A stretch of 64,000 nt of DNA, from positions 558,001 to 622,000 of the forward strand of contig BSBK01008409.1 in the NCBI GenBank assembly GCA_027943335.1, read 5' to 3'. The DNA is from Chamaecyparis obtusa (taxonomy: Eukaryota; Streptophyta; Pinopsida; Cupressales; Cupressaceae). Below are positions 13,743 through 25,578 of the stretch, in pieces; position 1 is the stretch's first letter; every line of letters begins with the position of its first letter. A program made the position numbers and the translations under genes. Under the pieces are notes generated by a model. It saw only the letters and a list, made by a program, of their open reading frames with translations, was not told the DNA's origin and made no database searches.

Positions 13743-16371
13743 TGTAATGCCCCACTAGGGAACCCAGGAGAAAATAACCTAAAACATGTTTCTAAGTTTA
13801 TAGAATCATTTTTTTCTTAAGAGTTTACAAAACAATAATGATAACAATGTGGAAGCAATACAACAGAAGATACAAATGAGTATATAAGTACACCTCCATT
13901 ATAGTTTACGACTCTCAAGGGCTCCATGACATAGAATTATGTACACATAAAAATTAATTATTTTAGATTAAGTATAATTACTAATCTCACATATACAAAT
14001 GAATAACAAGTACAACCTCCTACAAAAGAAACATAGATACAACCAACACCATAAGTTATACACAATGAAACAAAATCCACTACACAAGTCACAAGGTATG
14101 TAACAATAACTGAGTACAAAGTATAGTGCAATATCCCAAAATAATCACATCTGAAGCACTGATACAAGGTAAAAATATAAACATCATAAGATAGATATGA
14201 ATGAGCCTCCAATGAAGAACAAGAAGAAGATAGCAAAAAAATAAATCATCAAGCATTGGTACAAGAACATCAAAATCTCAAATGGTAAAAGAATAACTAC
14301 CACCCGACCTCGTGGAGCCAAAAAGTCCACTCCCACTGTGTTGAGGAGATAGCAACAAAACCCACTCAAATAATATCGCAAAATCCAACACAACATAACA
14401 CCTAAGCAAGGGATCTTGAAAGCTCTCTATCTCAAAAGGTACCACCAACTAATGATAAAGAAAATATAATAAATATCAAAATACCAACAAGAACCAATAC
14501 GAACACCACATACCAAAACCAACCACCAGATACCAAATACCAAATACCAAAAAAATACCAACCACTACATAATATTGACCAACAAAGACACACCGCCAGG
14601 TAATAGATACCACCAGAGGAAAATGCATAAACTACGAAGGAGACTTAGACTACATACTATAGGAGTGTCATCACATGACCAACTACTTGAGTTACCCTTG
14701 ACTGGTCTCTCTAGACCTCAGACCCTCAAGCGTTTATCAGGTTGAGTTACCATGGACTGGTCACTCTGGACCCCAGACCCTCAACATGACCCTTGTGGAA
14801 CTAGAACACCCTCTCATGAAGACAAGGAATTCTAATCATACCTAATCTCTCGATATCATCTCATTCCCATCCTATATAAGTGCTAAAGGCATGAGAGAGA
14901 CATACAATTATCTTATTAATGTTTGTCTAATAAATTTATTAAGTTATCACTTATTACCTAACTTACGATAGGTTACCTTGGTACTGACCACTTTGGGCCC
15001 CAGATCCCTCTTGTAAGACACTCCCCTAAGATGCACCTATTTAACCTCCCCTAGGCTCACAAGTCATAAATAAATCTCATAGATCACATAAATAATAATA
15101 ATCAAAATTATGTTCCATAATGAGACAACTGGAACTCACAATAGTCCTCAAACCAAAGTCTCATAAATACATACTGGTCCTCAAACCATAACATTGCAAG
15201 TCCATAATGGTCCTCAAACCATACATCATAAAATGCACTCTCTCAAGAGTTCACCGAGCAATGAGCTTAGAAGGTTGGTTGGGTAGAATGATCATGACCA
15301 AGTCAACATCATAAAATACTGAAAAATACACATGTCAAAAAGACAACAACCCCAAGCCTCTGGTGTACCACTCTTAAAGCCAACGTATTTCCCAGATGAA
15401 CGTTACCAAATAAAGTATCAAAAGTACTCCAGAGACAAATCCCGATATAAGACTTAGATTTATAAGACATTCAACTTGTTTACAAAGTCTAGTTTTGGAT
15501 ATACATACGTTCATAATAAAGCAACTCTAAGCATAAAAAGAGACCAAATGTTTAATACAAAATTTCCCCAAATATAAATATCATTCCTATTTATATAATT
15601 TATTGAAATGTTAACATTCAATGTAATGGTTTCAACTTTCAAATAAATATTAATTCTATTAATATTTATTTAAAAAAATACCAATAAATATTAATTTAAT
15701 ATTTTAAAAAATATTGAAAATAACCCTTATAAATATTAAACAACATTTGATATTTAATTAAACTAAATTTACAAATTTAATAAATATTAATTAACAATTA
15801 TTATTACTATTATCATTATTATTATTTAATATTAAATAAGTTGTAGTTAAAAAATTAATTAATTTAATTTAATTTAAAAACAAGCATATATTATGGGGGG
15901 TGTGGGTCCCACCCCCATCTCCCATTTTCGTGGTACCCCCTTTTTAAGTGAGGTCAGTTGGATAGTCATTACCGCATGACATGAGTATGACCATCAACAA
16001 GTACTCTACCGTGTTGACACTAATCTATCGTGCTGGCAGAGCTGCCGTCACCGACAGGGGGGAGGCAGGGTGATGTCCCCTCCCCCTTTAATATTATAAA
16101 TACATTTTTTGAAAAACATTTCTTTTTTTGCTGGTTTAAACTAATAGGGTCTCTATTTTTTCAGCCCCATTATTAATTATTTTAATTTAATTTTCTTTTC
16201 TTTTCTTTTTGCATAAATTTGATAAAATCAAACACACAGGTTTTTAAACACCAATTGATTCAAACACAAGGGTTTTTTTGGTCAAAATTGAATCAAACCC
16301 TAGTTGAATTAATTTCAAGTTTTTTCCTATTGTTCTTCAAATAAAATCTGGGTATTTTCACACAAGAAATT

Positions 16372-16947
16372 TGTTAGAGTAAATTGTTATTTTCCATTTC
16401 ACTCTTGACTTAAGTTTATTTAGGTGAACTTATTTATTAGCAGGAATTATTCATTTTTGGATATTATTAGGAGGATATTGTTGGGTCCTACTTCGACTCC
16501 AACTACTCCTAAGATGTGGTTGAGTCCAATTACTCCAACTACCTTATTTGATAGTTGGTTGAGTCCAACTACTTCTAAGATGTAGTTGAGTCCAATTACT
16601 CCAACTACTTTATTTGGTAGTTGGTTTACTCCAACTACTTTATTTAGTAGTTGGTTGACTCCAACTACTCTTTTAGAGAGGATGTGGTTGAAGGTTGACT
16701 CCAACTACTCCTACTAGCTCTTGCCTATATAAACAAGCTAGCTCTCATGTATTTGTAATATTGGAGATATATTGTATATCTCTTGCTTTTGCATCCTCTT
16801 GATGCTATTTTTCTTCTAGCATTTGCATTACTCTCTTGGAGACCAACTCTATGTTGCTATTTTGATTTTGTATCATTTGCATTCATAGTCTAGATATCTA
16901 TTCTTTGCACTAGTTTTATGAGTTAATAATTTTTTCATATTCTAACA
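16372..16947 (+). mobile_element. 5' LTR of Copia B with promoter-like TATA
   Basis: Runs from TGTTAGAGTAAA to ATTCTAACA. U3 contains a set of short repeats built on ACTCCAACTACT and its complement AGTAGTTGGTT between about 16490 and 16715, then CTATATAAAC (16725-16734), a good TATA box. Repeats upstream of the TATA suit an enhancer-like role, though this is inference. The ORF-like minus-strand frame across the repeats is a by-product of the repetition. Confidence 0.95.
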
Positions 16948-16959
16948 TGGTATCAGAGC
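16948..16959 (+). promoter_or_regulatory. Primer binding site, initiator-Met tRNA (Copia B)
   Basis: TGGTATCAGAGC follows the LTR's final CA with no spacer. All 12 bases match the usual initiator-Met primer site. Confidence 0.97.
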
Positions 16960-17813
16960 TTTTTTATGTGCAAGAGTAGATTTTAGTTTCCATATTTAAG
17001 AGATTTAGAGGGGTTAATAAATCAATATTGTAGGTTCCAGCAAGCCATAGCTTGTCTTAGGTAACTGACTCAACCTTTGCATGTTGTTTTTTGTTGTTGG
17101 GATCATTTTTGTAGCTAAAGGCATCTTGTTTACACTAGATCAACATCTTCTATATATTATCAAGAAAAATGCCTTATGGGTTTTGTTTGTAGCACAGAAA
17201 AACCATTTGGGTATCTTTTTATTTTTGCATAAAGTTTATATATTTTTCATAATCGAACTCGGAAAGCTACATTAATACCCCTCTCCGTTGGCAGTTGCAA
17301 ATTTGAAGTTAGTTTTAAAATGTTCCGTTCTTGCTCATACGAACTCTGTTTCTCATGAATTTTTTTTTATCTTGGCTATTTTTTTGTGCTCTATGCACTA
17401 GTGCAGACATTTTTTGATTTTGATATAGAGATTTTTCAGAAATTGTAGATTCTTAGTTGTGACATTGTATAGTTCTCGTTTTGAGAACTTCGGAGGATCA
17501 TAACTTTCTCATACGATCTCGTATTGAGGTGATTCTTTTTTTGAAAGTGCATGATTTTTTGAGTAGATCATAGTAGTGTTGTTTATTTCTTTGATTACTG
17601 TGCCAAAATTGTATTTTCAACATATGCTCTTCGTGAGGGTTTTGTAATGCATTGAAATCAAGACCACTTAGTATTTCTTGCTAGTGGTAGTTGTAAACGC
17701 ACTAATATAAAGTGCCAAATCATATTTTTTTTTTTTGGGGGGGGGTTCTTGAAATTAAGTGAAAAGGGGGGGTTCTCTTGGTTTAGTTTTCTTCTTTTCA
17801 ACATTTCTTCATC

Positions 17814-20800
17814 ATGGATCAAACAAATGTGCCCATCCTAACTCCATATAATTACTTTGAGTGGAAATCACGCATGAAAATTCACTTAAGGAAATTTGGA
17901 TTAAATAGGATAACTATGGGACTTGAAACTGAACTTGCTAAAGATGAAGATAAGCCTAAGTGGCTTAACAAATGTGATGAGACATATGGAACATTGTGTT
18001 TGTCTGTTTCTCCTAGTTTTATCTTTCACATTGAGTCTTTGAGTACACCAAAATGAAATATGGACAAAGCTAGAAACACTATTTGGCACACAAGATTCAA
18101 TGAGGGGTCATATGTTGGAGAATGAACTAATAAGTTTAAGTCCAGGCAATTTCAACATAATCCAAGATTTCTTCACTAAATTGAAATCACCAAGGCTACA
18201 GTTAAAACAATGTGGAATTAAAAATAAAGATGAACAACTGATTCTTAGTATTCTCTCTAAACTAAGTTTAGAATATTTTGTGTTTGTTTCTACCTTCTAT
18301 GCTACTAAGGGTGCACTTGGTACTCAATTCACCATGCCATCTTTAGATGATGTTGCTGTCAATGTCACTCGAGAACATGACAAGCTAATCCAAATGGGCA
18401 CTCTTAAGTCCTCTAAGTCACATGCTTTGGCCACCAACTAAGGCACAAAAGAACAAAAAGGGCAAAGTAGTAATAAAAATAGTAAGGATAAGAAACAAAA
18501 GAATAACAAGGAGAAGAAGGATTAGATACCATTTACTTCAAAAGCTACTAATGAGATCCAATCTTCCAAAGGTGACAAGCCTAAGAAAGAGAAGGTCCAA
18601 TGTGCCTATTGTAAAAGACCTGGTCATGATGAACATAAATGTCTGAAGAAACAAATCGATCACTTGACACACATTCTTGAGAAGAATAATATCAATGTTC
18701 TTGAGTCTATCAAACAAAGTTCTAATGAGGGGTCTAACAAGGCAAAATAAAATAGCAAGGGGAAAGGAAAGGGCAAGGCCCTTGTTGTAGCTACTTCTTC
18801 ACCATCTACTTGGGTTCTTGATCTAGGTGCTTCACACCACATGGATTCATCTAAGGAAGAATTTACATCTTTGGAGCCATGTTCTATGCCTTCTATTTTT
18901 ATGAGTGATGACACTCCTATTGAGGTGTGTGGGAGAGGGTCTCTTGATGTTAGGGATGGAACATTCAATGATGTTCTTTGTGTGCCCTTATTATCAACTA
19001 ATCTCCTATCGGTATACCAAATCACTCACACAGATTTAGGCAAGTGAGTTGAGTTCACTCCTGATTCAGTGGAAATTCATGAGTTACATAGTGGTTCTAT
19101 AGTTGTAGCTGGGAGAGAAGATCATCAGTCACGACTCTATCTGTTTTCTCACTTTGTTCTTGATTCTCCTTTGACTTCGTTGCTCACTCATTCTAATGAT
19201 GTGAGTAGATTACGACATGAGTGGTTTGGCCATCTAAACTTATGCTACCTGCAATAACTCAATCATTAGAGCATGGTCATAGGGGTTCCTTCAGTTTAGT
19301 TTTCAAGTGGTGTTTTCCAAGGGTGCATTCTTGGTAAGCATCCTAAGGAAATTTTTGACAAAAGTAAGGCATGGAGAGCTTCACAGATACTGGAGTTAGT
19401 TCACAGTGATGTGGCTGGTCCATTTCAACATCCTTCTTTCAGAAAGACCCGATATGTCCTCACATTCATTGATGACTTTTCTCAATATACTTGGGTGTAC
19501 TTTCTGAAATAAAAGTCATAGGTATTTGATCATTTTCAGGACTTCAAAATTTTTGTAGAGAAGTAATCCGGGAGAGCCATCAAACTTTTGCGCACTGATA
19601 ATGGTGGTGAGTATGTCAACCATCAGTTTGAGAGGTATTTTACTTTAGATGGGATTGATTTACAACATTCAGCTCCATACAATCCTTAGCAGAATGGTGT
19701 TGCAGAATGGAAGAATAGGTCCTTGAAGGAAATGGTGAATTGCATGATTCACTCTAGATCTCTTGCACCACAATATTGGGCAGAGGCCATTAACTATGCT
19801 TTTTATATCCAGAACTATGTTCCTCACTGAGCCTTGAAGGGAGTCACTCTTTTTGAAGGTTTTTGTAGTCGAAAACCATCTGTTAAGCACTTTCAAGTTT
19901 TTGGTTCTCCTACTTGGGCCCACATTCCTATAGAGAAATGCAAGGCCTTGGATCCGAAGAGTAGAACTTGCATATTTGTAGGTTATCTTGATGGTGTGAA
20001 GGGTTATTGATTGGTCCACCCTACTATACATGAGTTGTTCATTGAGAGGAGTGTTCAGTTTGAGGAGGGCTCTTCAAGATCACTTTCTATCACTTCTCCA
20101 ACTCCCACTTTGACATTGGAGTCACTTGGAATAAATGACAGATATTATGATGAGTCAGATTCACCTCTTCTACCTCTACTTCTGATGTAGAGAGTGATTC
20201 AGAGGACTCAGCTCCTTCCTCTCCTAGTCATCATTCAGAGGTTGATTCTCCTCTAGATTCTCCATCCTCCAGTCCACTTTGGGCTAGAGAGACCTTGTAG
20301 TCTACAAGTGATTGGGTTGGGGATCCATTAGATACTAGGTGGACTCATTCACAATTCCAGGATGCTCCACATGTCTTCATTGCTACTGACTCATATCCAC
20401 AGTCTTTTCGTGAGGCTTCTAGTATTCCTGAATGGGACACAACTATGCAGGAGAAGTATAGTTCCTTGATGAGGAACCACAATTGGGATCTTGTCCCTCT
20501 TCCTAAGGGAAGAAAAGTTTTCCAATGTAAGTGGATCTATTAGACAAAATTTGCCTCAGATGAATCGTTTGACAAGTATAAGGCTCACTTGGTCATCAAT
20601 GGATTCTCCCAAGTTCTTGAGATTGACTACTGTGAGACTTTTGTGCCAGTTGCCCGAATGAATTCCACTTGACTTTTTCTTTTAATTGTTGCAGCAAATC
20701 ATTGGGAAGTACACCAGATGGATGTGAAGAGTTCTTTTCTTCACGGTGAACTTCAAGATAAAATCTACATGGATAAATCACAGGGGTTACTTTAGGATTC

Positions 20801-21923
20801 TTCACTTGTGTGTCATCTTTGGAAGTCTCTCTATGGCCTCAAACAGGCTCCTCGAGCCTAGTTTGCCAAGATGGACTCATTCCTTCTATTAGTTGGGTTC
20901 ACTTGGTGTCATTTTGATCCCAATGTCTACATTCTGCAGCAAGATGATTCACTCCTAATTTTGGTTCTATATGTTGATGACTTGTTGATCATAGGGAGTT
21001 CTTCATCCACCATTGGGGCTATCAAAACTACCCTTCATGACAGATTTTTGATGACTGACTTGGGCTTGTTGCATTACTTTCTTGGGATTGAGATCTTTTA
21101 GTCTTCTTCTAAGATCACCATCACACAGTCCAAGTATGCTCTAGATTTTCTCTCAAGGTTTCATATGGTTGACTGTAAGCATGCTCTAACTCCCTTTCTT
21201 TTTGGAGTCAAACTTGAGGCTCATTGTTCTTCTCCACTTGTTGATGGTACTTTTTACCGATATCTTGTTGGGAGTCTCATTTATCTAACTCATACGAGAC
21301 CTGATATTTCATATGCTATAGGCATGGTCTCTCGATTCATGCAGGAGCCTCATGAGTTGCACTAGAAAGAAACCAAGCGGATCCTTCACTACATTCAGGG
21401 TTCTCATAGTTTTGGGATTCACTATGTAGTAGGTATTGAGCTTGACTTGGTGGGCTACATAGATTCAGATTGGGTGTGTGATTCTCAGGATCACAAGTCT
21501 ACTTTAGGTTAGAGCTTCTCACTTGGTTCAGGTCCTGTTTGTTGGTCAAGCAAGAAGTAGTCTTCTATTGCTATATCTTCTACTGAGGCTGAGTATCGAG
21601 GGGCTGTGAATTCCACCACTAAGGCCATTTGGCTTCAAAATATTCTCACTAAGTTTGGTATCCAAATCAGATGACCATCAGTCATATTTTGTGACAACCA
21701 GAGTGCCATTCAAATCTCATGAAATCCGGTCTATCATCAACAGACCAAACACATAGAGGTCCCGATGCACTACATCTGGGAGCTCATCCATGGCCAGGTC
21801 ATCGACCTTTGATATTTTTCAATTTTCGAGAAGGTTGCTGATATCTTCACCAAACCCTTCATTGAGAGAAAGTTCCTTCATTTGCGAGCTTTGCTAGGGG
21901 TGCGAGATTCTTCATCTTCTTGA
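17814..21923 (+). pseudogene. Copia gag-pol polyprotein relic (element B)
   Basis: Starts at ATG 17814 in a Gag like other plant Copia elements (NVPILTPYNYFEWKSRM). One extra T near 18053 shifts the frame. Next come the knuckle CAYCKRPGHDEHKC (about 18606-18647) and a protease-site WVLDLGASHHM (about 18808-18843), where the usual DSG is DLG. Integrase shows HSDVAGP, FIDDFSQYTWVYF, RTDNGGEY and GVAEWKN, with W in place of the usual R. RT shows QMDVKSSFLHGEL and LYVDDLLI; RNase H shows DSDW, EAEYRGA, CDNQSAIQIS and VADIFTKP, ending at TGA 21921. At least 13 in-frame stops lie where Gln, Arg or Trp is expected. Gag, integrase and RT stretches lie in two frames. The element cannot move on its own. 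Confidence 0.95.
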
Positions 21924-22177
21924 GGGGCTTCTTCCTCTCACTAGGAGTTCTGACTCTCTCTACTTTTGGGGGGGTGAAAATGGTGTCTCCTTCTACTAGA
22001 GATTTTTTAGCTTCTTCTTTTACTCTCTTCTGGAGAGGAGTTTTCTCCCACTAGGTTTTTCTCCTTTTCTCTAGTTATGAGAGGAGATTTTTTATTTCTA
22101 CATGGGTACCTACCATGGTTTTTTGTTGAGACCCATAAACTATGTATTACATTTTTGTACTCCCTAACTTGCACTTA

Positions 22178-22761
22178 AGGGGGGGTGTTAGAGTAAATGG
22201 TTATTTTCTATTTCACTCTTGTCTTAAGTTTACTTAGGTGAACTTATTTATTAGGAGCAATTATTCATTTTTGGATATTATTAGGAGGATATTGTTGGGT
22301 CCTACTTTGACTCCAACTACTCCTAAGATGTGGTTGAGTCCAATTACTCCAACTACCTTATTTGGTAGTTGATTAACTCCAACTACTTCTAAGATGTAGT
22401 TGAGTCCAATTACTCCAACTACTTTATTTGGTAGTTGGTTTACTCCAACTACTTTATTTAGTAGTTGGTTGACTCCAACTATTCTTCTAGAGAGGATGTG
22501 GTTGAAGGTTGATTCCAACTACTCCTACTAGCTCTTGCCTATATAAATAGGCTAGCTCTCATGTATTTGTAATATTGGAGATATATTGTATATCTCTTGC
22601 TTTTGCATCCTCTTAATGCTATTTTTCTTCTAGCATTTGCATTACTCTCTTGGAGACCAACTCTATGTTGCTATTTTTATTTTGTATCATTTGCATTCAT
22701 AGTTTAGATATTTGTTCTTTGCACTAGTTTTCTGGGTTAATAATATTTTCAGATTCTAACA
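22178..22761 (+). mobile_element. Polypurine tract and 3' LTR of Copia B
   Basis: The tract AAGGGGGGG (22178-22185, preceded by CTT) sits directly before TGTTAGAG at 22186. The LTR ends ATTCTAACA at 22761. It is the same 576-bp length as the 5' LTR, with base changes spread along it and no indel noted. Confidence 0.95.
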
Positions 22762-24159
22762 AAATTCAATAACCAATTCAAACTGAAAACAATGAAAAAT
22801 CAAACAATAATCCACAATCCAAACAAAACCATAATTTTCAACAATCATTTCCAATCACAAAGTAGACAATCTTTTGAAAAGAACAATAAATATAGAAATT
22901 CAAAACCTACCTGAAATTCTCCAACTAAATACAACAAATAAGGCCAAATCGAAGACTCACGAAAATCCAAGCTTTAAAATAATTCCTTAACTTCCAAGCA
23001 CCATGATTCTGCAAAACCTAATAGTTGTAATGAAATAATAACCCCAAACCCCCTAATATAGAAAACCTGACAAGCTAGGTTTTTAAATCATGCAACTCCA
23101 AAAACAAGACGAACTCCACTTGAAAATAATAAAAGAATTACTTAACTTGAAATCATCGAAATAAGAACTTAACCAGAACCTCATTTTTATCAAGCCCTCT
23201 TTGCATGATTAATTCTAATTTTAATAATATAAAATATGTACTTTTTTCAATTAATAACTTCTAATTCAACTTTAACATAAATTCATAATTCACTTTATTA
23301 ATTAAATGTGCAAATTGAATTGTATTTAATATTTTAATTTACTAATTTAATATTTAGGAAATCTTAACAACACGCAACTTGATAAATCATTAAAAATTGA
23401 TATTATCCATGAATTTAAATTCTAATTTAAACTTAATATTTAATTACATCTCCAAATTCCATAATTAGACTTTAAATTAAGTCTTTTAATTAAACAAAGG
23501 TATTTAATTAACTCTTAATAATTAAATATCTTATATTTAATATTTTGATTTTCATAAGATATAATTATTCTAATTTCATAATTAATTTTAGTTTATTTAT
23601 TTTAACCAAATAAACCACACGACAAACTCATGACTTACAACACAATAAAATCAACTAACTCAAATAACAAACTCAAGGGAAGGACTCATGAGACACCACC
23701 TTTACAAACTTGGATGGGTAGAAACTTAGATACTTATCCATTATTTTAGGACAATCAATGGCTTAGGTTGTGATTCAACCTGTATGTTATCTCCCCTTTC
23801 TTACCATTGAGATATTGTGATACAACACGCTCATCCTGACAATTTAGGGAAGTTGATGCCCAGTACTTGAAATCTTGCATAAAAGAAGAGCATGTACAAA
23901 CATGTATAAATATATAACAGACAATGACAAAGATCAATCGATCTCGCAAGCAAGTAACTATGACTCCGTCCCTCAACCATATTAGGCACATCAAATAGAA
24001 ATATAAAACATACATGCCAGCCATACACATGCAAGTATGAGGTCAGTAAAACCATAACATAAATATCAAATCTATCTGAGGATCTAATACATACATGAAA
24101 GTGGCCTAAAAGAGTCTGGCCATATAAACTAAAAAGAAAACTATAGGAGGGATATTATA

Positions 24160-25260
24160 GTTTGAGTCTCCTCTTGAACCTAGTGGGGCATATTCCTTCT
24201 GAAATGTGTAATACATGAAAAGGAGAAATAATTTTACCTATCTATGTCATTTCTTCCATTTTTACGACACAAATATAATGGTAAATGGGAACAAGGATTA
24301 TTATTCTTTGAGGATTATCACTAAGAATAATTCTATTAATTCACAAGGAAAAAATGTGACTTTGTGAAGAAGAAAAGGGCAACCTTTGAGAAGTGGAATG
24401 GGTGGTTGCGAGAAGTTGACTACCACTTTTGGGCAAAAAGTGGAAGTGTTTTTGCTGTTTTTCAAAATTTCTATCAATTGATGTCGAAATTTGAGGCACT
24501 TGAATATTGAATCTTGGAAAACTTTAGTAATATAAAATTTAGTGCTCGGAGTCTACTTTTCAAATATGTAATTTATTTCAATACCCACATGGTATAAATT
24601 GAATTTTAGTAGGCATGTTTAAAACCCACTTTTTCAAAATGCCTGTTTCACGACCACACTGCACACATGTACAACCACCCTTTTTTGAAGTAAATAAATA
24701 CATTTTGTGAATCCTTTCGGGAAACGGTACCTAAAACACTGAAGATTGATGAGAATATTTATTCTTTTTGTTTATTGATTTTTTTATATTAATTTTTAAT
24801 TGACTATAAAGTACATTTTAGAAACCTCTGGTGTACGGTCACCATAATTCGATGATAACTTCAATTTTTTTTTTAATTTGAAGGAAACTCTATTTAGATT
24901 GATGTCATATAACTCATTTTTCAAAAAATGTAAAATAAAAAAAGTTATTAAAATTTTAGTTAGCCTTAGTATTTCAAGTTTAGGTACCACATTGGCTTAA
25001 TAAATATTGTAAAAATGCTAAAATTTATCATATCACTATAAAATTTACATTTTTAGAATCTGTAAAATAAGAACTAAAATGGGTTTTCATTTCGTCAAAA
25101 AATTCATTCAGGAAGGTGTCCAAAAACTTATGGCAAGGCATAAATTTTATATTGTAATGCCTTAGCCATTTTTTTTGCAGGGCCAAGCATAGGCTAGGTC
25201 CCACCAAGCCTATCCTGGACCAAAAACCAAGGTAGTGGGTATGGTTCCCACTCATAGTTT
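24160..25260. other. Non-coding stretch
   Basis: Follows the end of the 4-kb-LTR element. I see no gene, LTR end or clear repeat here, apart from a short poly-T run near 24863. Confidence 0.4.
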
Positions 25261-25268
25261 TTCAAAAC

Positions 25269-25385
25269 GGGCACCCATTTTTTTAAATTCAAAAAATGGG
25301 CACCCGTTTCGATTTGGACCGTTGAATACGAAACGGGCACCCGATTTAAAAATGGGCACCCATTTCATTTAAATAATGGGTGCCC
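25269..25385. repeat. Cluster of GGGCACCC words
   Basis: GGGCACCC occurs at 25269, 25298, 25335 and 25354, and inverted (GGGTGCCC) at 25378. Each is flanked by AAAC/AAAT and ATTT/GTTT, so neighbouring copies can pair. It lies about 190-310 bp upstream of the ATG at 25579. It may be a small inverted-repeat element, or the promoter or terminal region of that gene. Confidence 0.7.
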
Positions 25386-25578
25386 ATTTTTTAAAGAGCC
25401 ATTGCAGCCAAAAAATAGGATTGTGGGTCTGATCTCAATGATTGACGAGTATTCAATTATTTCTTTGACTAATCCGTACTGTAGAAAGAATATTTTTTTT
25501 ATCAACATTCTCTTTTTTTTTTTCTTTTTTTGGATCTAACATGAAGAGAATCATTTGAATTCAAATTTTAGTGCAAAC

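Larger units (their letters stand above)
16372..22761 (+). mobile_element. Complete Copia element B, nested in the 4-kb LTR
   Basis: A 6,390-bp element with two 576-bp LTRs, a primer site, gag-pol, a polypurine tract and a perfect 5-bp duplication AAATT (16367-16371 and 22762-22766). The uninterrupted site exists in the left LTR of the host element near 11797-11805, which confirms the insertion point. By eye the LTRs differ at about 25 of 576 positions (about 4%), so it is not recent. Its coding frame carries many stops and at least two frameshifts. Confidence 0.97.
9149..24159 (-). mobile_element. Large non-autonomous LTR element with 4-kb LTRs
   Basis: Two long direct repeats, 9149-13209 (4,061 bp) and 13743-24159 (about 4,022 bp once the nested Copia B and its duplication are removed), flank only 533 bp. 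They start TGTAATGCCC and end TATTACG / TATTATA, an eroded TG...CA pair. The primer site GCTCTGATACCA (13729-13740) lies 2 bp from the right LTR and a purine tract (complement of 13210-13221) abuts the left LTR, so the element reads on the minus strand. The flanking 5-mers ATTTG (9144-9148) and GTTTG (24160-24164) are a near-match duplication. No gag or pol is present. The TGTAAT... ends and Met primer recall Del/Tekay-type Gypsy LTRs, but the source lineage is inference. Confidence 0.85.
13743..24159 (-). mobile_element. Right (5') 4-kb LTR, split by Copia B
   Basis: Begins TGTAATGCCCCACTAGGG and ends GATATTATA. It is interrupted after AAATT (16367-16371) by Copia B and resumes at 22762 with the repeated AAATT. 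At 15980-16070 it holds about 45 bp absent from the left LTR. Without the insert it is about 4,022 bp, close to its partner. Confidence 0.85.

Noticed and set aside
16490..16715. Regularly repeated words that might suggest a CRISPR array
   Set aside because: Copies are imperfect, both direct and inverted, with uneven spacing, and lie inside an LTR with a TATA box in a plant element.
12872..24055. Similar short minus-strand proteins at 12872-13096 and 23831-24055 (and 9609-9821 / 14184-14396)
   Set aside because: They lie at equivalent places in the two 4-kb LTRs, so the similarity comes from LTR duplication. They have no domain and no sign of coding selection visible here.
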